Below are positions 25,600 to 33,389 of a stretch of DNA of 35,143 bases, one piece after another. The notes beneath the pieces are model-generated. The model was not told the DNA's origin and ran no database searches. It worked only from the letters and a program-made list of their open reading frames with translations. Both the position numbers and the translations under genes were made by a program. The DNA is taken from positions 1-35,143 of the forward strand of contig JABSOS010000029.1 of the NCBI GenBank assembly GCA_013216135.1. The letters are read 5' to 3'. The first letter of the stretch is position 1. Each line of letters starts with the position of its first letter. The stretch is from Candidatus Caenarcanales bacterium (GTDB taxonomy: Bacteria > Cyanobacteriota > Vampirovibrionia > LMEP-6097).

Positions 25600-26820
25600 C
25601 TAGCTGTTGCTTATAAGTCCTATAGTTTGATCTAGATGATCAAATGTACCGTCCATCATTTCAGTAAATTCTGGGAACCTTTCTTCAAATAAAATTGGAT
25701 CTCTAAAGTATCCTTCCATCATTTCAGCTATAAATTCCAACTCATTTATCTGAGAGTACTCTTTATCAAATAATCCTTCTGCTGCTCCATTTTCAACTCG
25801 TTCTCTTGATTTTTCCATTGTTAGATCAAATTGATAGGGTAGGGTAATATCATTAAAGTTCCCGTCGAGCTGCCCATCTACTAAGTGATCTCTCATATGA
25901 GCAAATTCATGGATTAGAAGCCCTCCACGTAAAGATGTATCTCTTGCAACAATAGTATTTCTACCACTATCATCTACTCCTGGGCTATAAAAACCACCGA
26001 TTCCATATTCTTCACCATATGGATTTTCACCTATTATGTCATCTGCGATAGTTATATTTATTCCATTTTCTTCAATACGGTACATGAAATCATCATCATT
26101 ACCATATGTTAGTAAGAACATTTCAACAATTGAAGCTTTTAGATTACCGTCAACTTCTTGGTTACCAACATATTCATTTGGATCTGAGGCACCATAATCA
26201 ATAGTTTCTTTGCCTGTTACATTAAAGGCTTCCATCATTTTAGAAAACTTCTCACCATCTGGATCAACAATATCAAGATCATTAATTTGAATATCTTCTA
26301 AATGCTGGTATCTAATATTACTGTTTCCAAAATTACTATCCCATGTAACAAGCTCACCATTAGTAACTTGATACATAGTTCCATCACTATTTACCTGAGT
26401 GTAATTATCATTATCCTTCATGTTATATCTTTCAAACTCAAGACCATTTTCGAGTTTACCTCCGACAACTAAACCAAACTCTTCTCTAGATTCTACTAAG
26501 CCCATACCGAACTGATTATCAATGAATAACATTTTATTGCCTTCATCTGCATTGATGAATCCATCTTGGTCTCTATCATATTCTTTCCAGAGTTCAGTAC
26601 TTTCCTCGAAGTTTAGTTTTCCATCACCATCTTGATCATGTTTTAATACCTGGGCATTCCATGCATCTCCATCCCAGCCCAAAGCCACCATTTCATTTGT
26701 ATCGATGCTACCGTCACCATTTTGATCCCAGTTATTTTTGAAATCATTTTCATAATTAGCTTTAAACTGATTTTCTTGTGTAGTTACGCTTCCTTGTAAA
26801 CTTTTTATTTTGTCTATCAT
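25600..26820 (-). CDS. EF-hand zinc metallopeptidase (MtfA/M90- or ATLF-like), gene with in-frame TAG codons
   Basis: 406 aa from an internal ATG. Three Ca2+ loops (DQNGDGSIDTNE 32-43, DQDGDGKLNFEE 62-73, DRDQDGFINADE 82-93), a middle module, then a zincin domain with HEFAH at 304-308 and EFIAEMMEGYFRDPILFEERFPEF at 362-385, the Glu-ligand region as in MtfA or lethal-factor-like peptidases. It is a paralog of the upstream gene. The natural start seems to be ATG 26937 with a strong ribosome binding site, which encodes MTINNDN like the paralog, but a TAG at 26860-26862 interrupts it. After the TAG at 25600-25602 the frame continues to 25558 with KINQELYGAML, resembling the paralog's C-terminus. 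No signal peptide is seen. Confidence 0.75.
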   Translation of the reverse strand: MIDKIKSLQGSVTTQENQFKANYENDFKNNWDQNGDGSIDTNEMVALGWDGDAWNAQVLKHDQDGDGKLNFEESTELWKEYDRDQDGFINADEGNKMLFIDNQFGMGLVESREEFGLVVGGKLENGLEFERYNMKDNDNYTQVNSDGTMYQVTNGELVTWDSNFGNSNIRYQHLEDIQINDLDIVDPDGEKFSKMMEAFNVTGKETIDYGASDPNEYVGNQEVDGNLKASIVEMFLLTYGNDDDFMYRIEENGINITIADDIIGENPYGEEYGIGGFYSPGVDDSGRNTIVARDTSLRGGLLIHEFAHMRDHLVDGQLDGNFNDITLPYQFDLTMEKSRERVENGAAEGLFDKEYSQINELEFIAEMMEGYFRDPILFEERFPEFTEMMDGTFDHLDQTIGLISNS

Positions 26821-26859
26821 TTCACCTTGATTTTCGTAAGCATTAGTTAGGGTTTCATC

Positions 26860-26937
26860 CTATTGCTTAGAAGAACTATATGTATTCATTGAATCATGAA
26901 TTGAATCATATCTAATATTGTCATTATTTATTGTCAT
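26860..26937 (-). pseudogene. Interrupted 5' part of the EF-hand peptidase gene
   Basis: 25 codons from ATG 26937 to TAG 26860-26862, preceded by AAGGA at 26944-26948 (6-nt spacing). The first seven residues, MTINNDN, are identical to the start of the upstream paralog. After the TAG, 13 sense codons lead in frame to ATG 26820. Translation either reinitiates there (AAGGTGAA just before) or reads through. Confidence 0.6.
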
Positions 26938-26958
26938 GTTTTTTCCTTATCTAGTTAT

Positions 26959-28491
26959 CTAAGTTTCAATGGTCCTTGGTTCATTTTCTAAATCTTTTTG
27001 CCATATATCAAATATTTCTTGGTTTTTTTCATCGTTGTGGCTTATAAGTCCAATGGTTTGATCTAGATGGTCAAATGTATCACCTAGCATTTCTGCAAAC
27101 TCTGGGAATCTTTCTTCAAACAAAATTGGATCCTTATAGTAGCCTTCCATCATTTCAGCTAAAAATTCTTTATCATTTGTTTGTGAATATTCAGCACTAA
27201 ACAAACCTACTGCTGCTCCTTCATTTAGGATTTTCTCTCTTGATATTTCCATCACTTGATCAAAATGATACATAGGGGCAATATCATCAAAATTACCGTC
27301 TGTAGTTCCATCCAGCATATTATCTCGCATATGTGCAAATTCATGAATTATCAATGGTCCTTTCAATAGATCTTCTCTAGATACAATGGTTTGTCTACCT
27401 TCATTGTTTAAGCGCGAACTATAGAAGCCACCAATTCCAAAGTGTGCTCCATTTGAATTTTCACCATGTACTTCATTTGCAATAGTTAGATTAATGCCTT
27501 TATCTTCAATGGCATCAAGGAATTCATCATCATTACCATATACCAGCAAGAACATTTCTACGATTGATGCCTTTAGCTCTAGATTAGTTTCTTCAGTTCC
27601 TTTATAAGAATTTGGATCAGGGCTATTTATTGTAACTTCTTCTATATTTGTTACATTAAAGGCGTCCATCATTCGATTAAACTTCTCGCCCTCTGGATCA
27701 ACAATATTTAGATCATTAATCTGAATATCTTCTAAATGCTGGTTTCTAAGATCATTAGCGTTAAAATCGCTAGCCCAGTTAATAACTTCTCCATCTTTGA
27801 CTTCAAAAATAGTGCCATCATTGTTGAATTGCTTGTAATTATCATTATCCTTCATATCATATCTTTCAAACTTAAGACCATTTTCTTCCCCACTAACGAT
27901 TAAACCATTTTCTAATTTATAGTTGGAGACCAGCTCTCCATCTTTAATAGTAAACATTGTATTATCACTATTTACCTGAGTGTAGTTATCATTGTCGACC
28001 ATGTTATATCTTTCGAACTCAAGACCATTTTCTAATTTACCGCCGACAACTAAACCATTCTCTTCTCTAGACTCTACTAGCTCAATACCGAATTGATTAT
28101 CAACAAATAACATTTTATTGCCTTCATCTCCATTGATTAACCCATCTTGGTCTTTATCGTATTCTTTCCATAGCTCCACACTTTCATCAAAGTTCAGTTT
28201 TCCATCACCGTCTTGATCATGTTTTGATACTTGGGTATTCCATGCATTTTCATCCCAGCCCAAAGCTACCATTTCATCTGTATCTATACTGCCATCACCG
28301 TTTTGATCCCAACTATTATTGAAATCTTCTTGGTAGTTTAATTTTAATTGTTCAACCTGAACGCTTATATCTTCTGCTGTTCTGTTGACACTTTGTTGTT
28401 GTTCATTTGAAGCAGCTAAATTGTTAGCTTTTTCATTAAAAGAATCAAATGTTTTTATTGGATTATATTGATTATCATTATTGATTGTCAT
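26959..28491 (-). CDS. EF-hand zinc metallopeptidase (MtfA/M90- or ATLF-like), intact paralog
   Basis: 510 aa. EF-hand loops at about 62-73, 92-103 and 112-123; then a duplicated module (ENGL..G..ENGL.FERY.M.DNDNY..) at about 144-190 and 194-240; then the zincin domain with IIHEFAHMRD (HEFAH 383-387) and DKEFLAEMMEGYYKDP. HExxH plus the downstream Glu motif gives the zinc site. The calcium loops suggest activity or stability controlled by Ca2+. There is no N-terminal signal, so export would need another route. A very strong Shine-Dalgarno and a 21-bp gap to the next gene indicate a two-gene operon. Confidence 0.8.
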   Translation of the reverse strand: MTINNDNQYNPIKTFDSFNEKANNLAASNEQQQSVNRTAEDISVQVEQLKLNYQEDFNNSWDQNGDGSIDTDEMVALGWDENAWNTQVSKHDQDGDGKLNFDESVELWKEYDKDQDGLINGDEGNKMLFVDNQFGIELVESREENGLVVGGKLENGLEFERYNMVDNDNYTQVNSDNTMFTIKDGELVSNYKLENGLIVSGEENGLKFERYDMKDNDNYKQFNNDGTIFEVKDGEVINWASDFNANDLRNQHLEDIQINDLNIVDPEGEKFNRMMDAFNVTNIEEVTINSPDPNSYKGTEETNLELKASIVEMFLLVYGNDDEFLDAIEDKGINLTIANEVHGENSNGAHFGIGGFYSSRLNNEGRQTIVSREDLLKGPLIIHEFAHMRDNMLDGTTDGNFDDIAPMYHFDQVMEISREKILNEGAAVGLFSAEYSQTNDKEFLAEMMEGYYKDPILFEERFPEFAEMLGDTFDHLDQTIGLISHNDEKNQEIFDIWQKDLENEPRTIET

Positions 28492-28496
28492 AATTA

Positions 28497-28504
28497 CCCC
28501 TCCT
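28497..28504 (-). promoter_or_regulatory. Strong ribosome binding site of the 510-aa peptidase
   Basis: AGGAGGGG on the minus strand, 5 nt before ATG 28491. It contrasts with most starts in the window, which lack any Shine-Dalgarno. Confidence 0.85.
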
Positions 28505-28654
28505 CAATCAATTTATTATTGATATATGATATTGAACTTTATATCTTTTCCATCTATGTTGTATTGCGTATAACATGTTTGTGTTAAGGACCTGTTATGA
28601 CGGATTTGCTCGCTTGATATTTATGGTAATAATCTTAGAGTAAATAGGGTTCAT

Positions 28655-28685
28655 GCACTAGCTTTACTATATACATAGCTAGTGC
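28655..28685. terminator. Hairpin between the peptidase operon and the decayed ATPase gene
   Basis: GCACTAGCT (28655-28663) and AGCTAGTGC (28677-28685): a perfect 9-bp stem with a 13-nt AT-rich loop, flanked by AT-rich DNA. Probably a terminator for the minus-strand ATPase remnant, or a relic of an inserted element. The rest of 28505-28711 has only a small ATCAAT/ATTGAT palindrome and AT-rich promoter-like DNA. Confidence 0.5.
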
Positions 28686-28711
28686 AGTCTATAGTTTAGA
28701 TCTTTAATAAT

Positions 28712-29448
28712 TTAATAAATCCACCCAGGACTTATATTAATTTCTTTAGAAATTTTAAATTCTTCTTTTATAGTGCTTTTTATAATTAATTTTGAAATAC
28801 TTTCATCTCCATAATGCCTTTTTAAGGCATCAAAATTCTTTTTCACTTTATCCAGATTTGGTCTTTCCGCAAACTTTGCTTCAATAGCTGTAAGCTTAAG
28901 TCCCTCATCTATTAAAAAATCAATTTCATGTCCTGTTTGGTTGCGGTAAAGCCAGAGGTTCGGTTCTATCCCTTGCTGATAGTAACTTGCTAGTATCTGA
29001 TTCAATGCTTATGTTTCCCAAATTTCACCTTTTAATAGTGAATTCTATAAGCTTTGAAGATCATGGATACCGCATAGATGGCACATTAATCCAGTATCTT
29101 TTAGGTATAGCTTAGGTGATTTCACTAGTCTTTTCCCAAGATTTCTAAAATAAGCTTTTTGGATATAAACTATTTGTGAGGTTTCCAATACTGAGACCCA
29201 TTCTTTTTTTCTTGCTTTTATCAATAATTACTTTAAGGTAACGAAATATTTCATGAACATATTGAACTTCATCAATAATAAGTGGTTATGTATATTTTTC
29301 AAAAAAACTTTGAAATTTTCCTTTAGTATAGGAGTTTTCCCAACCTGTCTTGCTCCAGTTATCACTGCAGTGGGGAATTGTTTTAAGAATGTGTTTAGTA
29401 AATTTGTAAATTTTCTTGAAATCTACATGGTGATATTTTCAACATGAT
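28712..29448 (-). pseudogene. Decayed AAA ATPase with DUF4143-type C-terminus
   Basis: Pieces of one ATPase appear in different minus frames in the right order. FPTAVITGARQVGKT is the Walker A region near 29345-29375. LIIDEVQ/RYLKVIID-like text follows, then YFRNLGKRLVKSPKLYLKD and TGLMCHL, and finally the intact 97-aa end (28712-29005) with NLWLYRNQTGHEIDFLI and AIEAKFAERP, typical of the nuclease-like DUF4143 tail. Several frameshifts and stops separate them. Such ATPases occur widely as accessory or toxin-antitoxin-like genes. Clearly inactive here. Confidence 0.8.
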
Positions 29449-29890
29449 TGCAAAATTGTCAAGATCTTTTTTTGTGGCAACAAACTCAAAGTAAACTGCG
29501 CCTGTGCATTAGCCTGAGTATACATAGCGGAAGCAGTCTGTTGCTGGATTTGAGCTTTAGTAACTTTTGTACTTTCTTCAGCGAAATCAGCGTCTTGAAA
29601 ATGAGACATAGATTCATTAACTGATATCTCTTCTTCTAATGCTTCGTACTTTGCTTTAAAAAAACTAGATTTAGCTTCTATGACTCTATTCATACGGTAG
29701 GCATTGCCTAAAATAGTATCTAAGTGAGTGTATCTGTATCCGTTGCATCTGGGTTTCCTCCATTAGCATCAAAATTCATACTATAAGTGGCATCATCTTG
29801 ATAGCCTGTTTGGATATCAGGTGCTTAAAGAATTGAGCTTACTGTAGCTCCAAATTACTAGCAACCGAATGTATAATCATTCTTTCCCCC
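29439..29890 (-). pseudogene. Flagellin C-terminal remnant
   Basis: The 84-residue open frame 29439-29693 contains SHFQDADFAEESTKVTKAQ and QQQTASAMYTQANAQAQ, matching the conserved D0/D1 C-terminal helix of flagellin that ends near LSLL. The same frame extends upstream as LDTILGNAYRMNRV, also flagellin-like. A single-base shift near 29730 then connects to the frame with QDDATYSMNFDANGGN. No N-terminal flagellin domain is present and the upstream part has further stops. No other flagellar gene is in the window. Confidence 0.75.
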
Positions 29891-29918
29891 CATGCTTTCA
29901 TATCTATTTATCGGTTAA

Positions 29919-30248
29919 TTAGTACATTGGCACATCTGTATCTATCTGCTCAGACCAAGCGTGAATACCACCTTCAAGGTTATATAAATTGTATTCAGAA
30001 TCCTGCTCTTGCAGCCAAGCTATAACTTTTTTACTTCTACTACCATGATGACAGTGAACTACAACGGGTTTATCTTTCGGAAATTCACTTACTCTATCTG
30101 GAATTTCAGACATTGGAATTAGAGTTCCATTTATGTTTGCATACTTAAATTCGTCAGGGTTTCTTACATCCATAAGTGTAAAGTCTTTAGACTCATCTTG
30201 CCACTGTTTTAATTCTTGAACTGTAAGTTGCTTAATTGTTTGAAACAT
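29919..30248 (-). CDS. Rhodanese-domain protein (single domain)
   Basis: 109 aa. Small sulfurtransferase of the GlpE/PspE/YgaP-like single-domain class. LMDVRNPDEFKYANINGT, IPMSEIPDRVSEF, the active loop VVHCHHGSRSKKVIAWL with the catalytic Cys, and NLEGGIHAWS near the end are present. The frame stays open upstream to 30422, but the extra 58 residues come from an inverted-repeat element and do not look like rhodanese. A TATAAT 7 nt before ATG 30248 supports the short form. The substrate is unknown. Confidence 0.88.
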   Translation of the reverse strand: MFQTIKQLTVQELKQWQDESKDFTLMDVRNPDEFKYANINGTLIPMSEIPDRVSEFPKDKPVVVHCHHGSRSKKVIAWLQEQDSEYNLYNLEGGIHAWSEQIDTDVPMY

Positions 30249-30255
30249 TATTGAA

Positions 30256-30261
30256 ATTATA
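30256..30261 (-). promoter_or_regulatory. -10 hexamer of the rhodanese gene, leaderless spacing
   Basis: TATAAT on the minus strand, 7 nt before ATG 30248. It excludes the longer frame as the natural product. Confidence 0.5.
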
Positions 30262-30286
30262 GCTGAAATTTTATAGTTTTGATCTC

Positions 30287-30492
30287 TTAAGGTCCACTGA
30301 AAAACGGCTAAAGTAACATTTTTCAACCCTGACCGAGGAATAAATCCTAGCTCAGGGAGTGGGACCTTAATATTATTTGTAAAGCAGTCGCCATTAGGCA
30401 AGCCTACCTTCACATCGCTCACAAATGAGTGTAAACACTCGCTTGCTCACTCTTGCTCAGGTTAAAAACTTTGTTTTTCAGTGCCTCCTTAA
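30287..30492. mobile_element. Candidate 206-bp miniature inverted-repeat element
   Basis: The ends are imperfect inverted repeats of about 20 bp. The left end is TTAAGG-tc-CACTGAAAAAC (30287-30305). The right end, reverse-complemented, is TTAAGG-agg-CACTGAAAAAC (30473-30492). Inside, GGACCTTAA (30362-30370) also complements the left tip, and 30327-30357 forms a nested hairpin (CCCTGA/TCAGGG with inner AGGA/TCCT). A further hairpin, GAGTGT-aa-ACACTC, is at 30427-30440. No transposase. I cannot define a target duplication; both tips carry TTAA. Confidence 0.5.
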
Positions 30493-30589
30493 TTCTTACG
30501 TGCAACCCTTAAAAATAGGCCAAGAAAATGAATATTACTTCGTTTTATTACTATTATATAGCTTTGCAAGGATGGTTTAGCTGATTTTA

Positions 30590-30790
30590 GAGGGGTTAAG
30601 AAGGTTTGAAGATGTGTTTATTATCTTGTGATTAAAATCGGGGGGAATACCAATGGAAGCTCAGAAAAAATTGATATTCCCCATGTCTTTAATAATACAC
30701 AACATGGAGATTATCTTGACCCTTCTTAAGGATGTCTTTATTTTCCTGGAGTGATTAATTAAAAAACGGTTATGAGCTTCCATTTGTTAA
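30590..30790. ncRNA. Block with long complementary arms (possible pseudoknotted RNA)
   Basis: In the 420-bp gene-free stretch before maf: TTAAGAAGG (30596-30604) pairs with CCTTCTTAA (30721-30729); GGGGAATA (30642-30649) with TATTCCCC (30675-30682); and AATGGAAGCTCA (30652-30663), inside that hairpin's loop, with TGAGCTTCCATT (30773-30784), 12 perfect pairs. The last pairing crosses the other two, giving a pseudoknot. All pairs are Watson-Crick, so the strand is undecided. The 12-bp repeat could alternatively mark the ends of a 133-bp insertion. 30493-30589 shows nothing clear. Confidence 0.4.
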
Positions 30791-30823
30791 TCAAATCTAA
30801 AGATTTATTTTAGCACAAATAAT

Positions 30824-30829
30824 TATAGT
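30824..30829 (+). promoter_or_regulatory. Possible maf promoter -10
   Basis: TATAGT, 14 nt before the maf ATG; predicted leader of about 8 nt. An AGGA at 30835-30838 lies near the predicted start and could act as a weak ribosome binding site. Confidence 0.35.
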
Positions 30830-30843
30830 ACCTTAGGAATAAT

Positions 30844-31455
30844 ATGACTATTCTTCTAAAGTCTGAATTAATACTAGCCTCTGCTTCTAAAACTAGATTA
30901 GAAATGCTGGCTAGGCATGGCTTAAATATTAATAATCACCCTGCAGATATTGATGAAGAAGAACTGAAAACCACTAAATGTTCTCAAATGTCAGCAGAGG
31001 AAATGGCTCTATTCCTAGCGAAAGAAAAAGCTTTAGATGTATCGAGAAAATTTCCTGATGCTTATATTATTGCAGCGGATCAGGTCTGTCTACTAGATGG
31101 GAAGGTCTATGATAAGCCTGGTTCTATTGAAAATTGTATTCAACACCTAAAAGAACTTAGATCTAAAACTCATACGCAGAATTGTGCGATGCTCCTAGTG
31201 AAAAATTCTGAAGTGATTCTAGAATCTCTCAGCAAAGCTGAAATTACTCTAAGGGATCTTACAGATGATGAGATCAAAGCTTACGTTAATTTAGAGGAAC
31301 CACTCCATTCTGCTGGCAGTTATATGCTTGAGAGGCACGGTAAGCATATCTTTAAAGAAGTTCGTGGTGACCATGACGTTATTTTAGGTCTTGATACAGT
31401 TAAGCTTTTTAATAAGCTTTATGAACTCGATATTATTTCCCTTACTACACAGTAA
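30844..31455 (+). CDS. maf: Maf-family nucleoside triphosphate pyrophosphatase
   Basis: 203 aa. Hydrolyses non-canonical or modified NTPs (or dTTP/UTP) to NMP and pyrophosphate; in some bacteria it inhibits septum formation. Landmarks: LILASASKTRLEML at the N-terminus (S-x-S-x-x-R phosphate-binding region), IIAADQVCLLDG with the catalytic Asp, YDKPGSIE, and AGSYMLERHGKHIF. The variant residues resemble the Maf-2/YceF-type subgroup, but the base specificity cannot be read reliably. The last 11 bp overlap the end of the convergent subtilase gene. Confidence 0.92.
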   Translation: MTILLKSELILASASKTRLEMLARHGLNINNHPADIDEEELKTTKCSQMSAEEMALFLAKEKALDVSRKFPDAYIIAADQVCLLDGKVYDKPGSIENCIQHLKELRSKTHTQNCAMLLVKNSEVILESLSKAEITLRDLTDDEIKAYVNLEEPLHSAGSYMLERHGKHIFKEVRGDHDVILGLDTVKLFNKLYELDIISLTTQ

Positions 31456-33385
31456 TATCTATTAAAGAGTAAATGTATTTAATATAAATATCATCGATTT
31501 CATTAACTTTACCGTCTTTATTTACATCAAGTCTTCTAAATGGAAACCTTCTTCTGCGTTTAAATTTAGCTTTGTATTTGCTTAATTCTTTTGCTGTAAC
31601 GATACCATTTCTATTAGTATCTACTGCATTTAAGGCTCGAATTACTTTAGCTAGTGTGTCTAAACCCTCAGCGCTTTGACTGTATGATTCCATTGAAGAA
31701 CTTAAACTAAGAAAGTTAAACTTACTAATATTTTTACTCCTTGGTCGTGAAAGAAATAGAGTTCTACTTAGTTCTTTTAAACTCATAGAATTCTCTGAAC
31801 TATATTCATCTGCTATTTCTAAAGCTCGAAGCGCATTTATTCTGCCATTTGCAATATTTTTAGTACCTATGACTGGGTCACTAGATTCTTTAATTATATT
31901 TCTAATTGCATCATTGCTCAGTTCTGGATGTTTACTTAATATGAGCGCAGCTAAACCTGCTACATATGGTGTTGCCATGGAAGTTCCACTTAGATACCAG
32001 TAGCCATAATCTGAGTCTATGCTTTGATCTAGACTACTTGCAAAGTTGCTTGCAAGGTAACTATCATTTGCCATAGTGGAACTAATTAGATCACCTGGAG
32101 CAGCGATGTCGACACTGTTTCCGTAGTTTGAAAAATTTGAAATACTATCATCTTGACTTGTGGAAGCTACTGAAAATACTGTTCTATAGTTAGCTGGATA
32201 AATAGGACTGAAGTCATTATTTGACCCATTATTACCAGCAGCAGCTACGACTAATACTCCTAGATCTTCTGCTAGTCTGTAGGTTTCTTCTTCAAGATGT
32301 GAATAGAAACTCCCTCCTATTGAGGCATTTATTACTTTTGCTCCATCTATAATGGCTGACCTTATGGCTTTCAAAAGTTCTGAAATAGAACTGAAATTCC
32401 CCTGATTATCAAAGATTTTCATCGCTATGAGCTTTGAATCATAGGCTATGCCATTATAATCTGGATTGTTTGAGTCCTCTGCAGCAATGATTCCTGCAAC
32501 ATGTGTCCCATGCCCAAAACCATCTAGTGGATTACTATGTACGGCGTCTTTATAATACTCCCCAAAGATACTGTCACTATTAAATGTGGTAATTTCATTT
32601 ACTGAAAAATTACTGTCTATGTAGCGGTTACCGTCTATATCTGCGTCATCTAAATTTACAAAGCCATCTGCGTTAACATCTCCTATGACTTCATCATCTA
32701 CCCAAACCTTGTCCCAGAGATTAGGGTGATTATATTCCATACCTGAATCTAGCATTGCAACAGTGACACCCTTTCCTGTGCTATGAAGCCATGCTGATTT
32801 GGCTTTAATTTTATTTATTGCCCAAGCGCCTGTGTTTAAGCTACTAAGAGTGTTTGCTAGCTCTTGATTAAGCGCAATTGGCGCTAGTAAATCTCTAATG
32901 TAATTAGGTTCTAAGTATTCGATAAAATCTTCAGCGAGTAAACTTAAGATTTGTTTTTCCATACTTTTTAATTCAGCACAACTATAAGTTTCATTTTCGT
33001 GATACTTAGCCTTTACTAAATAAGTTCGATCTATACCTAGTTTGTGTTTAATCTTCTTATACTTCTTTAGGTTTTTTAGCCGTTTCTCTGTTCGATTAGA
33101 GATGAATTTATACTCGTTATCTAGGTCACTATCATTTTCAAGTGAACTTAGCTCGAACCAGGAAGCAAGGCTTTTCTTTGCGGTGACTTGTTCCTTTAAT
33201 TTTTCTGTATTTTTAATATCTAAATTTCCTAACTTTAGAATTAATCCATCTGCGATTTTTTTATCTGAGCTACTATCACAAGTGAATAAATTAGTTTCCT
33301 TTGCTCCGACAGTTATTCCATTAAAGTAAACTGAGTTTAGCAATAAAGCTATACAAAGCAACCTCAACCCCCTGAATAAAGTCAT
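31445..33385 (-). CDS. Secreted calcium-type subtilisin-like serine protease with EF-hand/dockerin-like loops
   Basis: 646 aa. Signal peptide about 1-28 (FRGLRLLCIALLLNSVYF), an I9-like propeptide at about 118-165 (YLVKAKY ... EDFIEYLEPNY), and a full S8 catalytic domain: Asp213 (VAMLDSGMEYNHP), His292 (GHGTHVAGIIAAE), Asn385 (AAAGNNGS) and Ser469 (SGTSMATPYVAGLAAL). A calcium-loop insert (DVNADGFVNLDD, then DIDGNRYIDS, 236-258) lies between the Asp and His boxes. Two further loops, DTNRNGIVTAKE and DVNKDGKVNEID, near the C-terminus resemble a dockerin or EF-hand pair. Strong Shine-Dalgarno. Extracellular degradation is likely; the target is unknown. Confidence 0.93.
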   Translation of the reverse strand: MTLFRGLRLLCIALLLNSVYFNGITVGAKETNLFTCDSSSDKKIADGLILKLGNLDIKNTEKLKEQVTAKKSLASWFELSSLENDSDLDNEYKFISNRTEKRLKNLKKYKKIKHKLGIDRTYLVKAKYHENETYSCAELKSMEKQILSLLAEDFIEYLEPNYIRDLLAPIALNQELANTLSSLNTGAWAINKIKAKSAWLHSTGKGVTVAMLDSGMEYNHPNLWDKVWVDDEVIGDVNADGFVNLDDADIDGNRYIDSNFSVNEITTFNSDSIFGEYYKDAVHSNPLDGFGHGTHVAGIIAAEDSNNPDYNGIAYDSKLIAMKIFDNQGNFSSISELLKAIRSAIIDGAKVINASIGGSFYSHLEEETYRLAEDLGVLVVAAAGNNGSNNDFSPIYPANYRTVFSVASTSQDDSISNFSNYGNSVDIAAPGDLISSTMANDSYLASNFASSLDQSIDSDYGYWYLSGTSMATPYVAGLAALILSKHPELSNDAIRNIIKESSDPVIGTKNIANGRINALRALEIADEYSSENSMSLKELSRTLFLSRPRSKNISKFNFLSLSSSMESYSQSAEGLDTLAKVIRALNAVDTNRNGIVTAKELSKYKAKFKRRRRFPFRRLDVNKDGKVNEIDDIYIKYIYSLIDITV

Positions 33386-33389
33386 ATTT

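Noticed and set aside
25558..26937. Reassignment of TAG to an amino acid throughout the genome
   Set aside because: purE, minE, the subtilase and the symporter all end in TAG at the expected place, so TAG works as a stop here.
29253..29447. 64-codon plus-strand frame
   Set aside because: It is antisense to the ATPase pseudogene and has no protein-like motif.
30249..30422. 58-residue N-terminal extension of the rhodanese
   Set aside because: Encoded by the inverted-repeat element, and upstream of the TATAAT that sits 7 nt before ATG 30248.
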